DNA from: an uncultured Thermoguttaceae bacterium
GTDB taxonomy: Bacteria > Planctomycetota > Planctomycetia > Pirellulales > Thermoguttaceae
Reading direction: 5' to 3'
NCBI GenBank assembly: GCA_937951625.1
Contig: CALFBP010000018.1
Span: forward strand, 62,001 to 126,000
DNA length: 64,000 bases
Part shown: positions 34,721 to 43,316 of the stretch, piece by piece
Numbering within the stretch: the first letter of the stretch is position 1
Layout of the letters: each line of letters opens with the position of its first letter
The notes under the pieces: generated by a model
Database searches by the model: none
What the model saw: only the letters and a program-made list of their open reading frames with translations
Told to the model about the DNA's origin: nothing
Position numbers and translations under genes: made by a program

Positions 34721-37700
34721 ATGCAGATCCTCGCCCAACCTTCCGCCACCCCCTCGGACTGTCCCCCCGGGCCTCCCCCCGAGCTTAAAACCCTTGTCGA
34801 GATTGCTCGTTGGCGAGCGCGTAGGCAATCGGGTCAGCCGGCGTTCATTTTTTTGGCCGACGGCGAAAAGCAACAGCAGATTCTTACCTACGGGGGATTA
34901 GATCGCCAAGCTTTTGCCCTGGCGGCAGAATTGGCGGCCCGGGGACTCAGGGGCCATCGGGTGTTGCTGGTGATGAGCCCTGGCCTCGATTACGTCGCGG
35001 CGATTTTCGGCTGCCTCTATGCCGGGGTCGTGGCAGTCCCGGTCTACCCTCCCGATCCTTTCCGGGCACACCGCATCTTGCCTCGGTTACAGGCTATTGT
35101 GCGCGATGCGGAGGCGGCCTTGGTACTCACCAACGCAGAAATTCTCTCTTGGGCCGGCTCGATGATCGAAACCCAGTGTGGGGCAGCTACGCTGGCGGTA
35201 GAGGCAACGGAACGGTTCGCCGCCGTAGCTGCGGTCGGATCGAGTCCGCAAGGCTCGGCATCCACGGTCGTCGCCGACACGCCTGATTTCCTACTGGGCG
35301 GTGACGTCGACGATCTCGCGTTCCTCCAATACACCTCGGGTTCGACCGGGGACCCGAAGGGCGTGATGCTCACGCATGGCAACCTGATGCACAATCTGGC
35401 CGCCCTGCACCGTCTGGACAAGCCGGGGGCAACGGCGGTCTCGTGGTTGCCGCCCTATCACGACATGGGATTGATCGGCGGCATCTTGCTGCCGGTGCAT
35501 AGCGGGCGGCCCGTCGTCCTCATGTCGCCGCTGGCCTTTGTGCAGCGGCCGGTCCGATGGCTTTGGGCAATCTCCCGATATCGAGCGTGTACGACGGGAG
35601 CACCGAATTTCGGCTATGAATTGTGTCTTCGGAAAATACGCGAGCAGGAATGCGAGGGATTGGATCTGAGCTGCTGGGAGGTGGCGATCAACGGGGCTGA
35701 ACCCGTCCAGGCCGACACGCTCGATCGCTTCGCCGAGCGGTTTGCTCGCTACGGATTTCGCCGCGAGGCCTTCTACCCGGCCTTTGGCATGGCTGAGTCG
35801 ACCCTATTAGTCAGCGGCGGGCGCCGGGGCGAAGGTCCGCTCTTTGTATCCGTCTCGGCGGCTGCCTTGTCGCAGGGCCGAGTGGAAGAGACGACTTCGT
35901 GCGGCAGCGGAGTCCGGCGGCTCGTGGGTTGTGGCCAGCCGATTCCCGGCGGCGAGATCGTTATCGTGGACCCGCGCACGCGGCGCCCCCTCGCGCCGGG
36001 CACGGTGGGCGAGATTTGGGTCCGTAGCCCCAGCGTGGCCCTCGGTTATTGGAATCGGCCCCAGGAAACGGAAGAGGTCTTCCGGGCCCGGCTGGAGGCT
36101 CCCGCGGGGCCCCCAAGCCAGGCCACCACGGAAATCACGCAGCCCTCGGGAGGCCACGATAACGGTCCGTCGAAAACGTACCTTCGCACCGGCGACTTGG
36201 GCTTTGTCCATCGTGGCCACCTGTTCGTCACTGGCCGGTACAAGGAATTGATCATTCTAGGTGGGCGGAACTTCTTTCCGCACGACATCGAGCGGACGGT
36301 CCAGAAAGTCCATCCCGCTCTGAAATCCGACGGCGGGGCCGCCTTCTCCATCGACGGCGACGCCCAAGAGCGACTCGTCGTAGTCCAAGAGGTCCTCCGA
36401 CCGAAGGGGTTGGACCTGGAGGCGGTCCTCCGCGAAATCCGTCGAGAGGTGACTGAGGAGTACGAGTGGCCGCCCTACGCGGTGGTGTTGATCGGCGCTG
36501 GAAGTTTGCCCAAGACTTCCAGCGGCAAGACTCGCCGCAACTTCTGCCGCGAACTGTTTCTCCGCGGGGAATTGACCCCCTTGGCCGAATGGCGCGTTAA
36601 CGAGACGCTGCCCTCCCAGGGTGAAACCGATCTCGCAATGCACTCTCTGGCAAGTCCGCTCGAACGCAGAATCGCCCAACTTTGGGGCGAGGTGCTTGGC
36701 GTTGATCCGCAAAATCGGAATGCGGACTTCTTCGCCTTTGGCGGCCAATCGCTCCGCGCCGGCCAATTGGCGGGCCGATTGAGCGCGGAGTTCGGCATTT
36801 CCATTCCGATCGATGTGATCTTTGAGCGGCCGACGATCGCCCAGCAGGCGGCATGGATCGAGGGCGCATCGCCGCGGGAAGCGGAATCCAGCGGAGGCAA
36901 CCGCGCTGGCGCTGCCGCTCGACCGGAGGTGGCCGAAACGATCCCACTTATCCGCCGAACTCCTCGTCCCGCGGTGCTTTCCTGTTCCGAAGAGCGGCTC
37001 TGGTTCTTCGACCAGCTCCAGCCGGGCCATCCGTTCTACAACCTGCCCGCCGCGGTTCGCGTTCGCGGACCACTCGATGTCGAACGCCTCCGGGCTGCCC
37101 TGGACCAACTCACCGTTCGCCACGAAATCTTCCGTACCACGTTCCCGGCGGAGCGTGGGCAACCGTTCCGTCGGATCGCTGCGTCGGGCGAGATTCCTTT
37201 CGAGTTCGTGGATATTAAAGCGCTGCCACCCGACGCGCGGCAACCTGCGCTGCACGAGAAACTGCGGTCGGAGGCGGCCAAGCCTTTTGATCTCGCTCAG
37301 GGGCCATTGGTGCGGTGCTTCGTTTACCGCCTCGACGCGATGGACCACGTCGTTCTCTTGGCGATGCACCACATCATCGGCGACGGCTGGTCGCTTGGCC
37401 TGATGCTCCGCGAGCTTCGCGACTTGTGTGTTTCGCCTCATGACCGCGATTTGACCACGCCACGCTCCGAACTGGAGATCGACTACGCCGACTTTGCCGC
37501 CTGGCAGCACGAGCGGGTCGCGTCGGGCGATTTCGAGGAGGCACTTGCTTTTTGGCAACGGCACCTCGGCGGCGATAGCGGCTCAGGCCCGGTACCGCCC
37601 TTGGAACTGCCTACCGATCGACCACGCCCAGCCCGACAGGATTTTGCCGGGGCCTTACGCACTCTCGAGATATCTGCCGAGACGGTTGCCGCCGTGGATC

Positions 37701-40700
37701 GTTTGGCCCGCTGTGCCCAAACCACGCGCTTTGCCGTGCTTTTGGCCGCGTATGAGGTGTTCCTGGGCCGCTATGCCCGGCAAGAGGATTTCGCGGTCGG
37801 GACGATCATGGCCAATCGTCCGCGGCCGGAACTGGAAAACGTGCTGGGGTTCTTTGCGAACACGGTAGCCCTGCGGGCCGACTTGTCGCGCGATCCCAGC
37901 TTTCGGGAGCTTGTTCATCGGGTGCATCGCGCGGCATTGGAAGCTCAGGCCCGACAAGAGGTCCCCTTCAGCAAAGTCGTCGAACGCCTGCAACCCGAGC
38001 GGTGCGGGAACCGGCCGCCATTGTTCCAAGCGGCCTTGGTCTTGGAGAACATGCCGCTGGAGCTCCAAGCGGTCGGACCTTGGCAGATCGAGCGAATGGC
38101 CGTGGACAATGGCACCGCGAAGTATGAACTGGCCTTTCTGCTGTGGGAGGAGGGGAATCGCCTCCGCGGGGAGGTAGAATACGCCACCTCGCTTTTCGAA
38201 ACCGCCACGATCGACGGCATGATCGACGCCTTCTGCACGTTGTTGGCCTCGGCCGCTGCCGATCCCGAGCAGCCGATCTCCTGGCTCCCCACGGTCAGCC
38301 CGACGTTGAAAAAACGCCTTTTTGGAGGTTGGGCTGCCAATGACAATCCCGCCTCCGGTTCGGTTTGCCAACCTTGCGCGACCGCAGCGACTCGCGATAC
38401 CTCCGTCGGCGAAATCGGGCGGAGGGACGCACGCCTTCACGAGCTCTTCGAGCATTGGGTCGCTAAGGCCCCTGAGCGGACGGCGCTGGTCACCGGCGAC
38501 CGCCGCATGACTTACGGAGAATTGGATCGCTTGGCGACAGACCTGGCCGCTCGCCTTCGCGCGCTGGGCCTGCGAACGGAAGAAGCTTTGACCGTGTGCT
38601 TGCCTCGATCCGCGGAATTGGTCGCGGCGGTGCTGGGAGTGCTTAAGGCGGGCGGGGTCTACGTGCCGCTCGATCCTGACCAGCCCACCGAACGACTCGC
38701 TTTCCTTCTCGAAGACGCGCACGCGCGGTTCCTCCTTACGCGACGGGATTTGTGGCCCCGTCTGCCACCTTACCGAGGCCAACTGCTGGCTTGGGAGTCC
38801 CTCGTTGAAGAAGGGGCTGTCGAAGGAGCTTCGGTCGAAGGAGTTTCCCCGAAATCTTTGCTTCAGGAAGCCCCGCCAGAAGGAAGCACGTGGGTGGAAC
38901 CAAGCCGACCCGACGCGCTCGCCTACATCCTGTACACCTCCGGCTCGACCGGACGGCCCAAGGGCGCGTTGATCGAGCATCGCGGCGTGGTGAACTTCGT
39001 GCGGGCGTTCAGCCGGGGACTAGGAATCGTGCCCCACGACCGCGTGTTGCATTGTTTCTCGCCGAGCTCCGATGGTTCGCTCTCAGACATCTTTTCGGCG
39101 TTGGCGAACGGGGCTTGTCTTGTGATCGCTGACCGCGAGACCGTCCTCACACCCGGGGCCTTGGAGGAATTGGTTCGCCGCGAGCGGGTCACGGTCGCCA
39201 CGCTGACACCATCGATGATGACGCTTTTGAATCCCGAGCGGCTGCCCGAGTTGCGCGTCGTGTGCTCCGTGGGCGAACCGATTTCCGCGGCATTGGCCGC
39301 ACGGTGGTCGGTCGGCCGTCGGCTGATCAACGGCTACGGGTTGACGGAGACCTCCATCGGGGTGTCGCTGGCCGATTTGTCCAGCCCAGCGGCGCGGTCC
39401 TGGATCGGCCGCCCCTTGGACAATGTTCAGGTCTACGTTCTCGATCAGTACTTGAACCTTGTCCCCGTAGGCGCCGTGGGCGAGATCTGCATCGGTGGCA
39501 TTCAGGTGGGCCGAGGCTACTGGAACCGCCCCGAATTGACGCGTGAACGGTTTGTGCCCGATCCGTTTCAAAACCGCCGTCCGCTTGCGGAAAGCTCACC
39601 CGATGCGATTCTGCCGTCCGCTTCCACGTTTGCCCCGACGCGGCTGTATCGCACCGGCGACCTGGGCCGCCTCCGCGCCGATGGCGGCATCGAACTTTTG
39701 GGCCGCAGCGACGATCAAGTCAAGATTCGCGGCTTCCGCGTTGAGCCGGGTGAAATCGCCGCGGCCATCGAGGAGCATCCGTTAGTCGACCAGGCCGCGG
39801 TGGTTCTTTGGAAAGATCGGCCCAACGAGGGACAACTCGTTGCCTACGTCGTTCCGATACGGGTCGCTGCCCAGGGTCATCCGGCAGCATTGGATGAGTC
39901 CGCGCTGCGGGCGTACCTGCGGAGACGATTGCCTGAATACATGATTCCGCGACATTTCGTGCTCCTCGACACGCTACCGCGTTCGGTGCAGGGAAAAATC
40001 GATCGTGGGCGATTGCCGCCACCGAGCAGCCCGGCGGTGTCGGCAACGCATCGGCCCCCGCGGGACGAGTTCGAGGCCCTCGTCGCGGAAGTTTGGCGGC
40101 AAGTGCTGGGAGTCGACGCCGTGGGTTGCGACGACGACTTCTTCGCCCTGGGAGGGCATTCGCTGTTGGCGGTTCGGGTGATGGGCGAGATCGAGGGCCG
40201 TACTGGTCGCCGCTTGCCTCTGGCGGCCTTGTTCCAAGAGGCTACCGTCGCCCACCTGGCCCGGCTCCTGCGCGATCCCCAAGGCTGTCCTCCAGAACAC
40301 GCCTTGGTTCCACTTCAACCCCGGGGCGACAAGCGGCCGTTTTTTTGCATCCACCCGGCGGGCGGGACCGTGTTTTGCTATCGGCCCCTGGCAGAACGCC
40401 TGGGCCAAGATCGGCCTTTCTACGGCATCCAAGCGCTGGGCGTGGACGGACAGCATGCCCCGCTCAACAGCGTGGATTCCATGGTCTCGCACTACATCGC
40501 GGCGATCCGCCGGGTGCAGCCTTACGGGCCGTACCTCTTGGGCGGTTGGTCGCTGGGCGGCAATCTGGCCTTCGAGACCGCCCGACAGCTCGCCGAACAA
40601 GGCGAGTCGATCGGCCTGCTGGCCCTCTTCGACGCCGGGGCGTTGTACGCGGATCGCGGTCCCACCGAGGCAGACTTCCTGCCCATGATCATGGCCCTCT

Positions 40701-41098
40701 TCCCCCACGAGCAGAATCTGCCTTTGGAAACACTGCGGCAGCTCGATCCGCAACAGCAACTCGATTTCTTCCTTCGTCGGGCCGTTCAGGCCGAAGTCGT
40801 GGCTGATCGAGCCGACCTCCGCGCCGGACGCCATGTTTTCGAGGTCTTCAAAACCAACATGGAGGCGATCCTAGCCTATCGGCAAAAGCGTTATCCGGGC
40901 AAGGTGACGCTTTTCGCGGCGGAACACCGCGAGGATTGGTTCGGCAGCCGAAGCGACCCGCAGTTGGGTTGGGGCGCCTGGGCCGATGGCGGCGTCGATC
41001 TCTATTCCGTTCCCGGCGGGCACTTGGAAATCGTCCTCGAACCCCACGTGGCCGTGCTCGCCGCGAAGCTGCGGGCGGTGTTGGATCGCTTGGATTGA
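34721..41098 (+). CDS. one-module lipo-amino-acid synthetase: FAAL-ACP-C-A-PCP-TE
   Basis: 2125 aa assembly line. Residues 1 to about 620 are a fatty acyl-AMP ligase (QYTSGSTGDPKGVMLTHGN, FYPAFGMAESTLLVSGG). A carrier domain with pantetheine site Ser677 (FGGQSL) follows. The condensation domain spans about 740-1170 with HHIIGDG (catalytic His884). The adenylation domain spans about 1230-1740 (LYTSGSTGRPKG near 1404, YRTGDLGR, GKIDR). A second carrier has Ser1814 (LGGHSL). The thioesterase ends the protein, with Ser1944 in GGWSLGG and His near 2101 in PGGHLE. Expected chemistry: activate a fatty acid, load one amino acid, form the amide and release an N-acyl amino acid or its ester. All active-site residues are present. 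There is no methyltransferase, epimerase or reductase. Faces an ABC exporter pair and diverges from trpB2. Confidence 0.93.
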   Translation: MQILAQPSATPSDCPPGPPPELKTLVEIARWRARRQSGQPAFIFLADGEKQQQILTYGGLDRQAFALAAELAARGLRGHRVLLVMSPGLDYVAAIFGCLYAGVVAVPVYPPDPFRAHRILPRLQAIVRDAEAALVLTNAEILSWAGSMIETQCGAATLAVEATERFAAVAAVGSSPQGSASTVVADTPDFLLGGDVDDLAFLQYTSGSTGDPKGVMLTHGNLMHNLAALHRLDKPGATAVSWLPPYHDMGLIGGILLPVHSGRPVVLMSPLAFVQRPVRWLWAISRYRACTTGAPNFGYELCLRKIREQECEGLDLSCWEVAINGAEPVQADTLDRFAERFARYGFRREAFYPAFGMAESTLLVSGGRRGEGPLFVSVSAAALSQGRVEETTSCGSGVRRLVGCGQPIPGGEIVIVDPRTRRPLAPGTVGEIWVRSPSVALGYWNRPQETEEVFRARLEAPAGPPSQATTEITQPSGGHDNGPSKTYLRTGDLGFVHRGHLFVTGRYKELIILGGRNFFPHDIERTVQKVHPALKSDGGAAFSIDGDAQERLVVVQEVLRPKGLDLEAVLREIRREVTEEYEWPPYAVVLIGAGSLPKTSSGKTRRNFCRELFLRGELTPLAEWRVNETLPSQGETDLAMHSLASPLERRIAQLWGEVLGVDPQNRNADFFAFGGQSLRAGQLAGRLSAEFGISIPIDVIFERPTIAQQAAWIEGASPREAESSGGNRAGAAARPEVAETIPLIRRTPRPAVLSCSEERLWFFDQLQPGHPFYNLPAAVRVRGPLDVERLRAALDQLTVRHEIFRTTFPAERGQPFRRIAASGEIPFEFVDIKALPPDARQPALHEKLRSEAAKPFDLAQGPLVRCFVYRLDAMDHVVLLAMHHIIGDGWSLGLMLRELRDLCVSPHDRDLTTPRSELEIDYADFAAWQHERVASGDFEEALAFWQRHLGGDSGSGPVPPLELPTDRPRPARQDFAGALRTLEISAETVAAVDRLARCAQTTRFAVLLAAYEVFLGRYARQEDFAVGTIMANRPRPELENVLGFFANTVALRADLSRDPSFRELVHRVHRAALEAQARQEVPFSKVVERLQPERCGNRPPLFQAALVLENMPLELQAVGPWQIERMAVDNGTAKYELAFLLWEEGNRLRGEVEYATSLFETATIDGMIDAFCTLLASAAADPEQPISWLPTVSPTLKKRLFGGWAANDNPASGSVCQPCATAATRDTSVGEIGRRDARLHELFEHWVAKAPERTALVTGDRRMTYGELDRLATDLAARLRALGLRTEEALTVCLPRSAELVAAVLGVLKAGGVYVPLDPDQPTERLAFLLEDAHARFLLTRRDLWPRLPPYRGQLLAWESLVEEGAVEGASVEGVSPKSLLQEAPPEGSTWVEPSRPDALAYILYTSGSTGRPKGALIEHRGVVNFVRAFSRGLGIVPHDRVLHCFSPSSDGSLSDIFSALANGACLVIADRETVLTPGALEELVRRERVTVATLTPSMMTLLNPERLPELRVVCSVGEPISAALAARWSVGRRLINGYGLTETSIGVSLADLSSPAARSWIGRPLDNVQVYVLDQYLNLVPVGAVGEICIGGIQVGRGYWNRPELTRERFVPDPFQNRRPLAESSPDAILPSASTFAPTRLYRTGDLGRLRADGGIELLGRSDDQVKIRGFRVEPGEIAAAIEEHPLVDQAAVVLWKDRPNEGQLVAYVVPIRVAAQGHPAALDESALRAYLRRRLPEYMIPRHFVLLDTLPRSVQGKIDRGRLPPPSSPAVSATHRPPRDEFEALVAEVWRQVLGVDAVGCDDDFFALGGHSLLAVRVMGEIEGRTGRRLPLAALFQEATVAHLARLLRDPQGCPPEHALVPLQPRGDKRPFFCIHPAGGTVFCYRPLAERLGQDRPFYGIQALGVDGQHAPLNSVDSMVSHYIAAIRRVQPYGPYLLGGWSLGGNLAFETARQLAEQGESIGLLALFDAGALYADRGPTEADFLPMIMALFPHEQNLPLETLRQLDPQQQLDFFLRRAVQAEVVADRADLRAGRHVFEVFKTNMEAILAYRQKRYPGKVTLFAAEHREDWFGSRSDPQLGWGAWADGGVDLYSVPGGHLEIVLEPHVAVLAAKLRAVLDRLD

Positions 41099-41166
41099 CA
41101 ACGGCGATCGTTCTCCTGCGCCACGCGGCCCGCGCACGTGTACGACGAGAGCGTTGCCCCCAGGAA

Positions 41167-41832
41167 TCAGGCTACGATCCGGCCGTCCTTCATCTGGATC
41201 GTGCGTTGGGCGAAGGAAGCCAACTCGGGATCGTGCGTGACCATGACGATGGTCATGCCTTGCTCGCGATGCAGTCGAGCCAATAAGCGGAGGATTTCGA
41301 GGGCGTTTTCCGAGTCCAGATTCCCGGTTGGTTCATCGGCTAAAAGCAAGGCGGGCTCGTTGGCCAAGGCCCGGGCTACGGCCACGCGCTGCCGCTCGCC
41401 CACCGAAAGCTGCTTGGGGAGGTGGTTTTGGCGGCCGTCCATTCCCACCAGGGCCAACAGGCGGCTGGCTCTCTCCCGGCGACGCGCCGCGGAACGGATC
41501 GTTTCGAACATGGGAATCTGCACGTTTTCCAAAGCCGTCAGTACGGGCAGGAGATGGAAAGATTGGAAGACGAAGCCCAATTTCCGTGCGCGAAACCAGG
41601 CCAGATCCCCATAGGTTTGAAGGTTCTGGTCCTCGAAGAAGATCGCGCCGGCGCTGGGTCGGTCGAGTCCCCCGAGAAGGTTCAACAAGGTGGACTTGCC
41701 ACTGCCGCTGCGGCCCATGATGGCCACGAATTCGCCGCGCCGGATATCCAGGGAGACTTCAGCCACGGCGTGGATGCGGCCGTCCTCATAGGTCTTGCTG
41801 ACGCGGTCCGCGCGTACGAGCACGTCACTCAT
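41167..41832 (-). CDS. ABC transporter ATP-binding protein, MacB/LolD type
   Basis: 221 aa from the ATG at 41832, which lies eight bases inside the 3' end of the permease gene; the frame continues upstream, but the extension is not ABC-like. Walker A is GRSGSGKST, Walker B ends LLLADEPTGNLDS, and the H-loop is VTHDPE. The signature is LSVGERQRV instead of LSGGQ, a variant found in some MacB/LolD-like proteins. DEPTGNLDS is typical of the MacB/LolD/FtsE branch. With the adjacent permease it should form a type VII (mechanotransmission) transporter working on lipoproteins, lipids, peptides or small exported molecules. It converges on the synthetase gene with 68 bases between them. Confidence 0.93.
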   Translation of the reverse strand: MSDVLVRADRVSKTYEDGRIHAVAEVSLDIRRGEFVAIMGRSGSGKSTLLNLLGGLDRPSAGAIFFEDQNLQTYGDLAWFRARKLGFVFQSFHLLPVLTALENVQIPMFETIRSAARRRERASRLLALVGMDGRQNHLPKQLSVGERQRVAVARALANEPALLLADEPTGNLDSENALEILRLLARLHREQGMTIVMVTHDPELASFAQRTIQMKDGRIVA

Positions 41833-42952
41833 GGCGAAGCCCCTCGGTCGGTGCAATGCGGACCGCGCGCCAGGCGGGAAGCAGCCCCCCGGCGATCCCA
41901 AGCATGAGCGCCAGCACGAATCCTTGAAGCACGACGTCCAGGGCTATCTCGCCCGAAACCAAACGCCCTGTCTGCGGGAGCCGAGCAAGCCCTTGCGTTA
42001 AAAGAATCGCTAAGAGCGTCCCCACCACCGCCCCCGCCGCAGCCAGAAGCACTGCCTCCATGAGGATCATCTGGATGATCCGTCGCTGGCGCCACCCGAT
42101 GGCCTGAAGGATGGCGAACTCGCGCGTCCGCTCGAAGACGGCAGTGAGCATCGTAATCACCATCACGATCGCCGCGATAATCAAGGCGATGGTCGAGGTC
42201 AGCCAGGCCGCGGCCCTAGCCGTGCGAATCTCGACGGAAGTTTCGATGTATTCGCGCATCGGCAGAACATCGAGATTGGGGGCCAAGGCCCGAATCCGCT
42301 CGGCCACTTGCTCCACCGACTGCCGATCCTTGGGCACGGTAATGACCGTGAAATGGGTGACTTCACCTTGGCGGCCCATCAGGCGTTGCAAATCCTTCAG
42401 GGTGAGGATCATGGATCCGTTTTCGAAAACGTTGGAGGCATCGTAAATCCCCACCACGCGGTAAGCGTGCCCCTTGACGACTTCCACCATGTCGCCGACC
42501 TGTTTTCCCAGCCCTTGGGCAAGGATACGACCGAGCAAGACGACGCGCTCATCGCCCGGCTGAAGGTTTCGGCCCGAAACGATCTGCAATCGGCCCAACG
42601 GACCCGGGCCGAGAGGCAGCCCTTGCACGACGATCCCGGTCATGTCGCCGTCCTCGCTGGCAACGACTTCGGCCAGGCCGGGCAAGACCTCGGCCACGCC
42701 GGGCGTCGCCGCGATCTTTTCGCCCAAGCTTTCGTCCAGCACGCTGCTGAATCTTTGTGTGCTCCCGGCACGGACGACCATCAAGTCCACGCCCCGCGAT
42801 TCGTAAACCGCCCGCAACGACCGCTCGAAGCCCCGCGCAATTCCAACCAGGGCTACGACGGCCGCGACCGCCACGGAAACGCCAGCCACGGTCAAGGCCG
42901 ATCGGGCGGGCCTACGGAACACATTTCGCACGACCACGGTGGTTAAATGCAT
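41825..42952 (-). CDS. ABC transporter permease, MacB/FtsX family
   Basis: 375 aa from the ATG at 42952 (MHLTTVVVRNVFRRPARS), the canonical beginning of MacB/LolC-like permeases; 33 further in-frame codons upstream are not conserved-looking. The layout is TM1 near 20-45 (ALTVAGVSVAVAAVVALVG), a periplasmic MacB-PCD-type domain of about 220 residues (LGEKIAATPGVAEVLP, GDMVEVVKGHAYRVVGI), then three C-terminal helices (TSTIALIIAAIVMVITMLTA, AVLLAAAGAVVGTLLAIL, LALMLGIAGGLLPAWRA). The ERTREFAILQAIGW coupling helix contacts the ATPase. It overlaps the ATPase gene by eight bases, so the two are translated together. The substrate is unknown; the neighbouring synthetase product is a candidate. Confidence 0.92.
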   Translation of the reverse strand: MHLTTVVVRNVFRRPARSALTVAGVSVAVAAVVALVGIARGFERSLRAVYESRGVDLMVVRAGSTQRFSSVLDESLGEKIAATPGVAEVLPGLAEVVASEDGDMTGIVVQGLPLGPGPLGRLQIVSGRNLQPGDERVVLLGRILAQGLGKQVGDMVEVVKGHAYRVVGIYDASNVFENGSMILTLKDLQRLMGRQGEVTHFTVITVPKDRQSVEQVAERIRALAPNLDVLPMREYIETSVEIRTARAAAWLTSTIALIIAAIVMVITMLTAVFERTREFAILQAIGWRQRRIIQMILMEAVLLAAAGAVVGTLLAILLTQGLARLPQTGRLVSGEIALDVVLQGFVLALMLGIAGGLLPAWRAVRIAPTEGLRHE

Positions 42953-43316
42953 GGGCAATCGCGGCTCGTCAGGAGGATGGTTCTCTGGCTTCACGAGGAC
43001 CAGGCGAGTCCCCGCTAGGAAGCGGCTTGATTGTGCTGCTGCTCCAGGCAAACTACCGACTGTTTTCCAGACCTTTCAATCTACTCTCCCAAGTTTAGGT
43101 TGAAAGTCGTGGTCCGAATCCGGGCCTGTTGCTCGGCAAAGAGCGAGGAACCGGTCGCCTTGCTTTCGGGCGGCCGCAAAGACGGCAACCCGCCGCGAGT
43201 TCGGCCCGTGGCGGCGATCGACTTGACGGTCGCGTTCCTGGCGTGTTACAGTGGTTTGTTCATCCCAGCTATTTGGGGGAGGAACACTCTGGCTAGCGTG
43301 AGGAGGTCTGGGAACC
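42953..43316. other. divergent upstream region of the ABC permease and purA
   Basis: 364 bases without a gene. The purA promoter lies at 43223-43252. The rest (42953-43222) contains possible leader sequence for the minus-strand ABC genes, but no clear promoter hexamers and no strong hairpin. Confidence 0.4.
43223..43252 (+). promoter_or_regulatory. sigma-70-type promoter for purA-uppS
   Basis: TTGACG (43223-43228), 18 bases, TACAGT (43247-43252), with TG just before the -10 as in extended promoters. The start point would be near 43259, with a leader of about 58 bases that includes the AGGAGG (43301-43306) serving the GTG start of purA. Confidence 0.6.

Noticed and set aside
36257-37564. 435-codon minus-strand frame inside the synthetase gene
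   Set aside because: It lies opposite the end of the acyl-AMP ligase, the carrier and the start of the condensation domain, all with intact motifs; no independent evidence for a gene.
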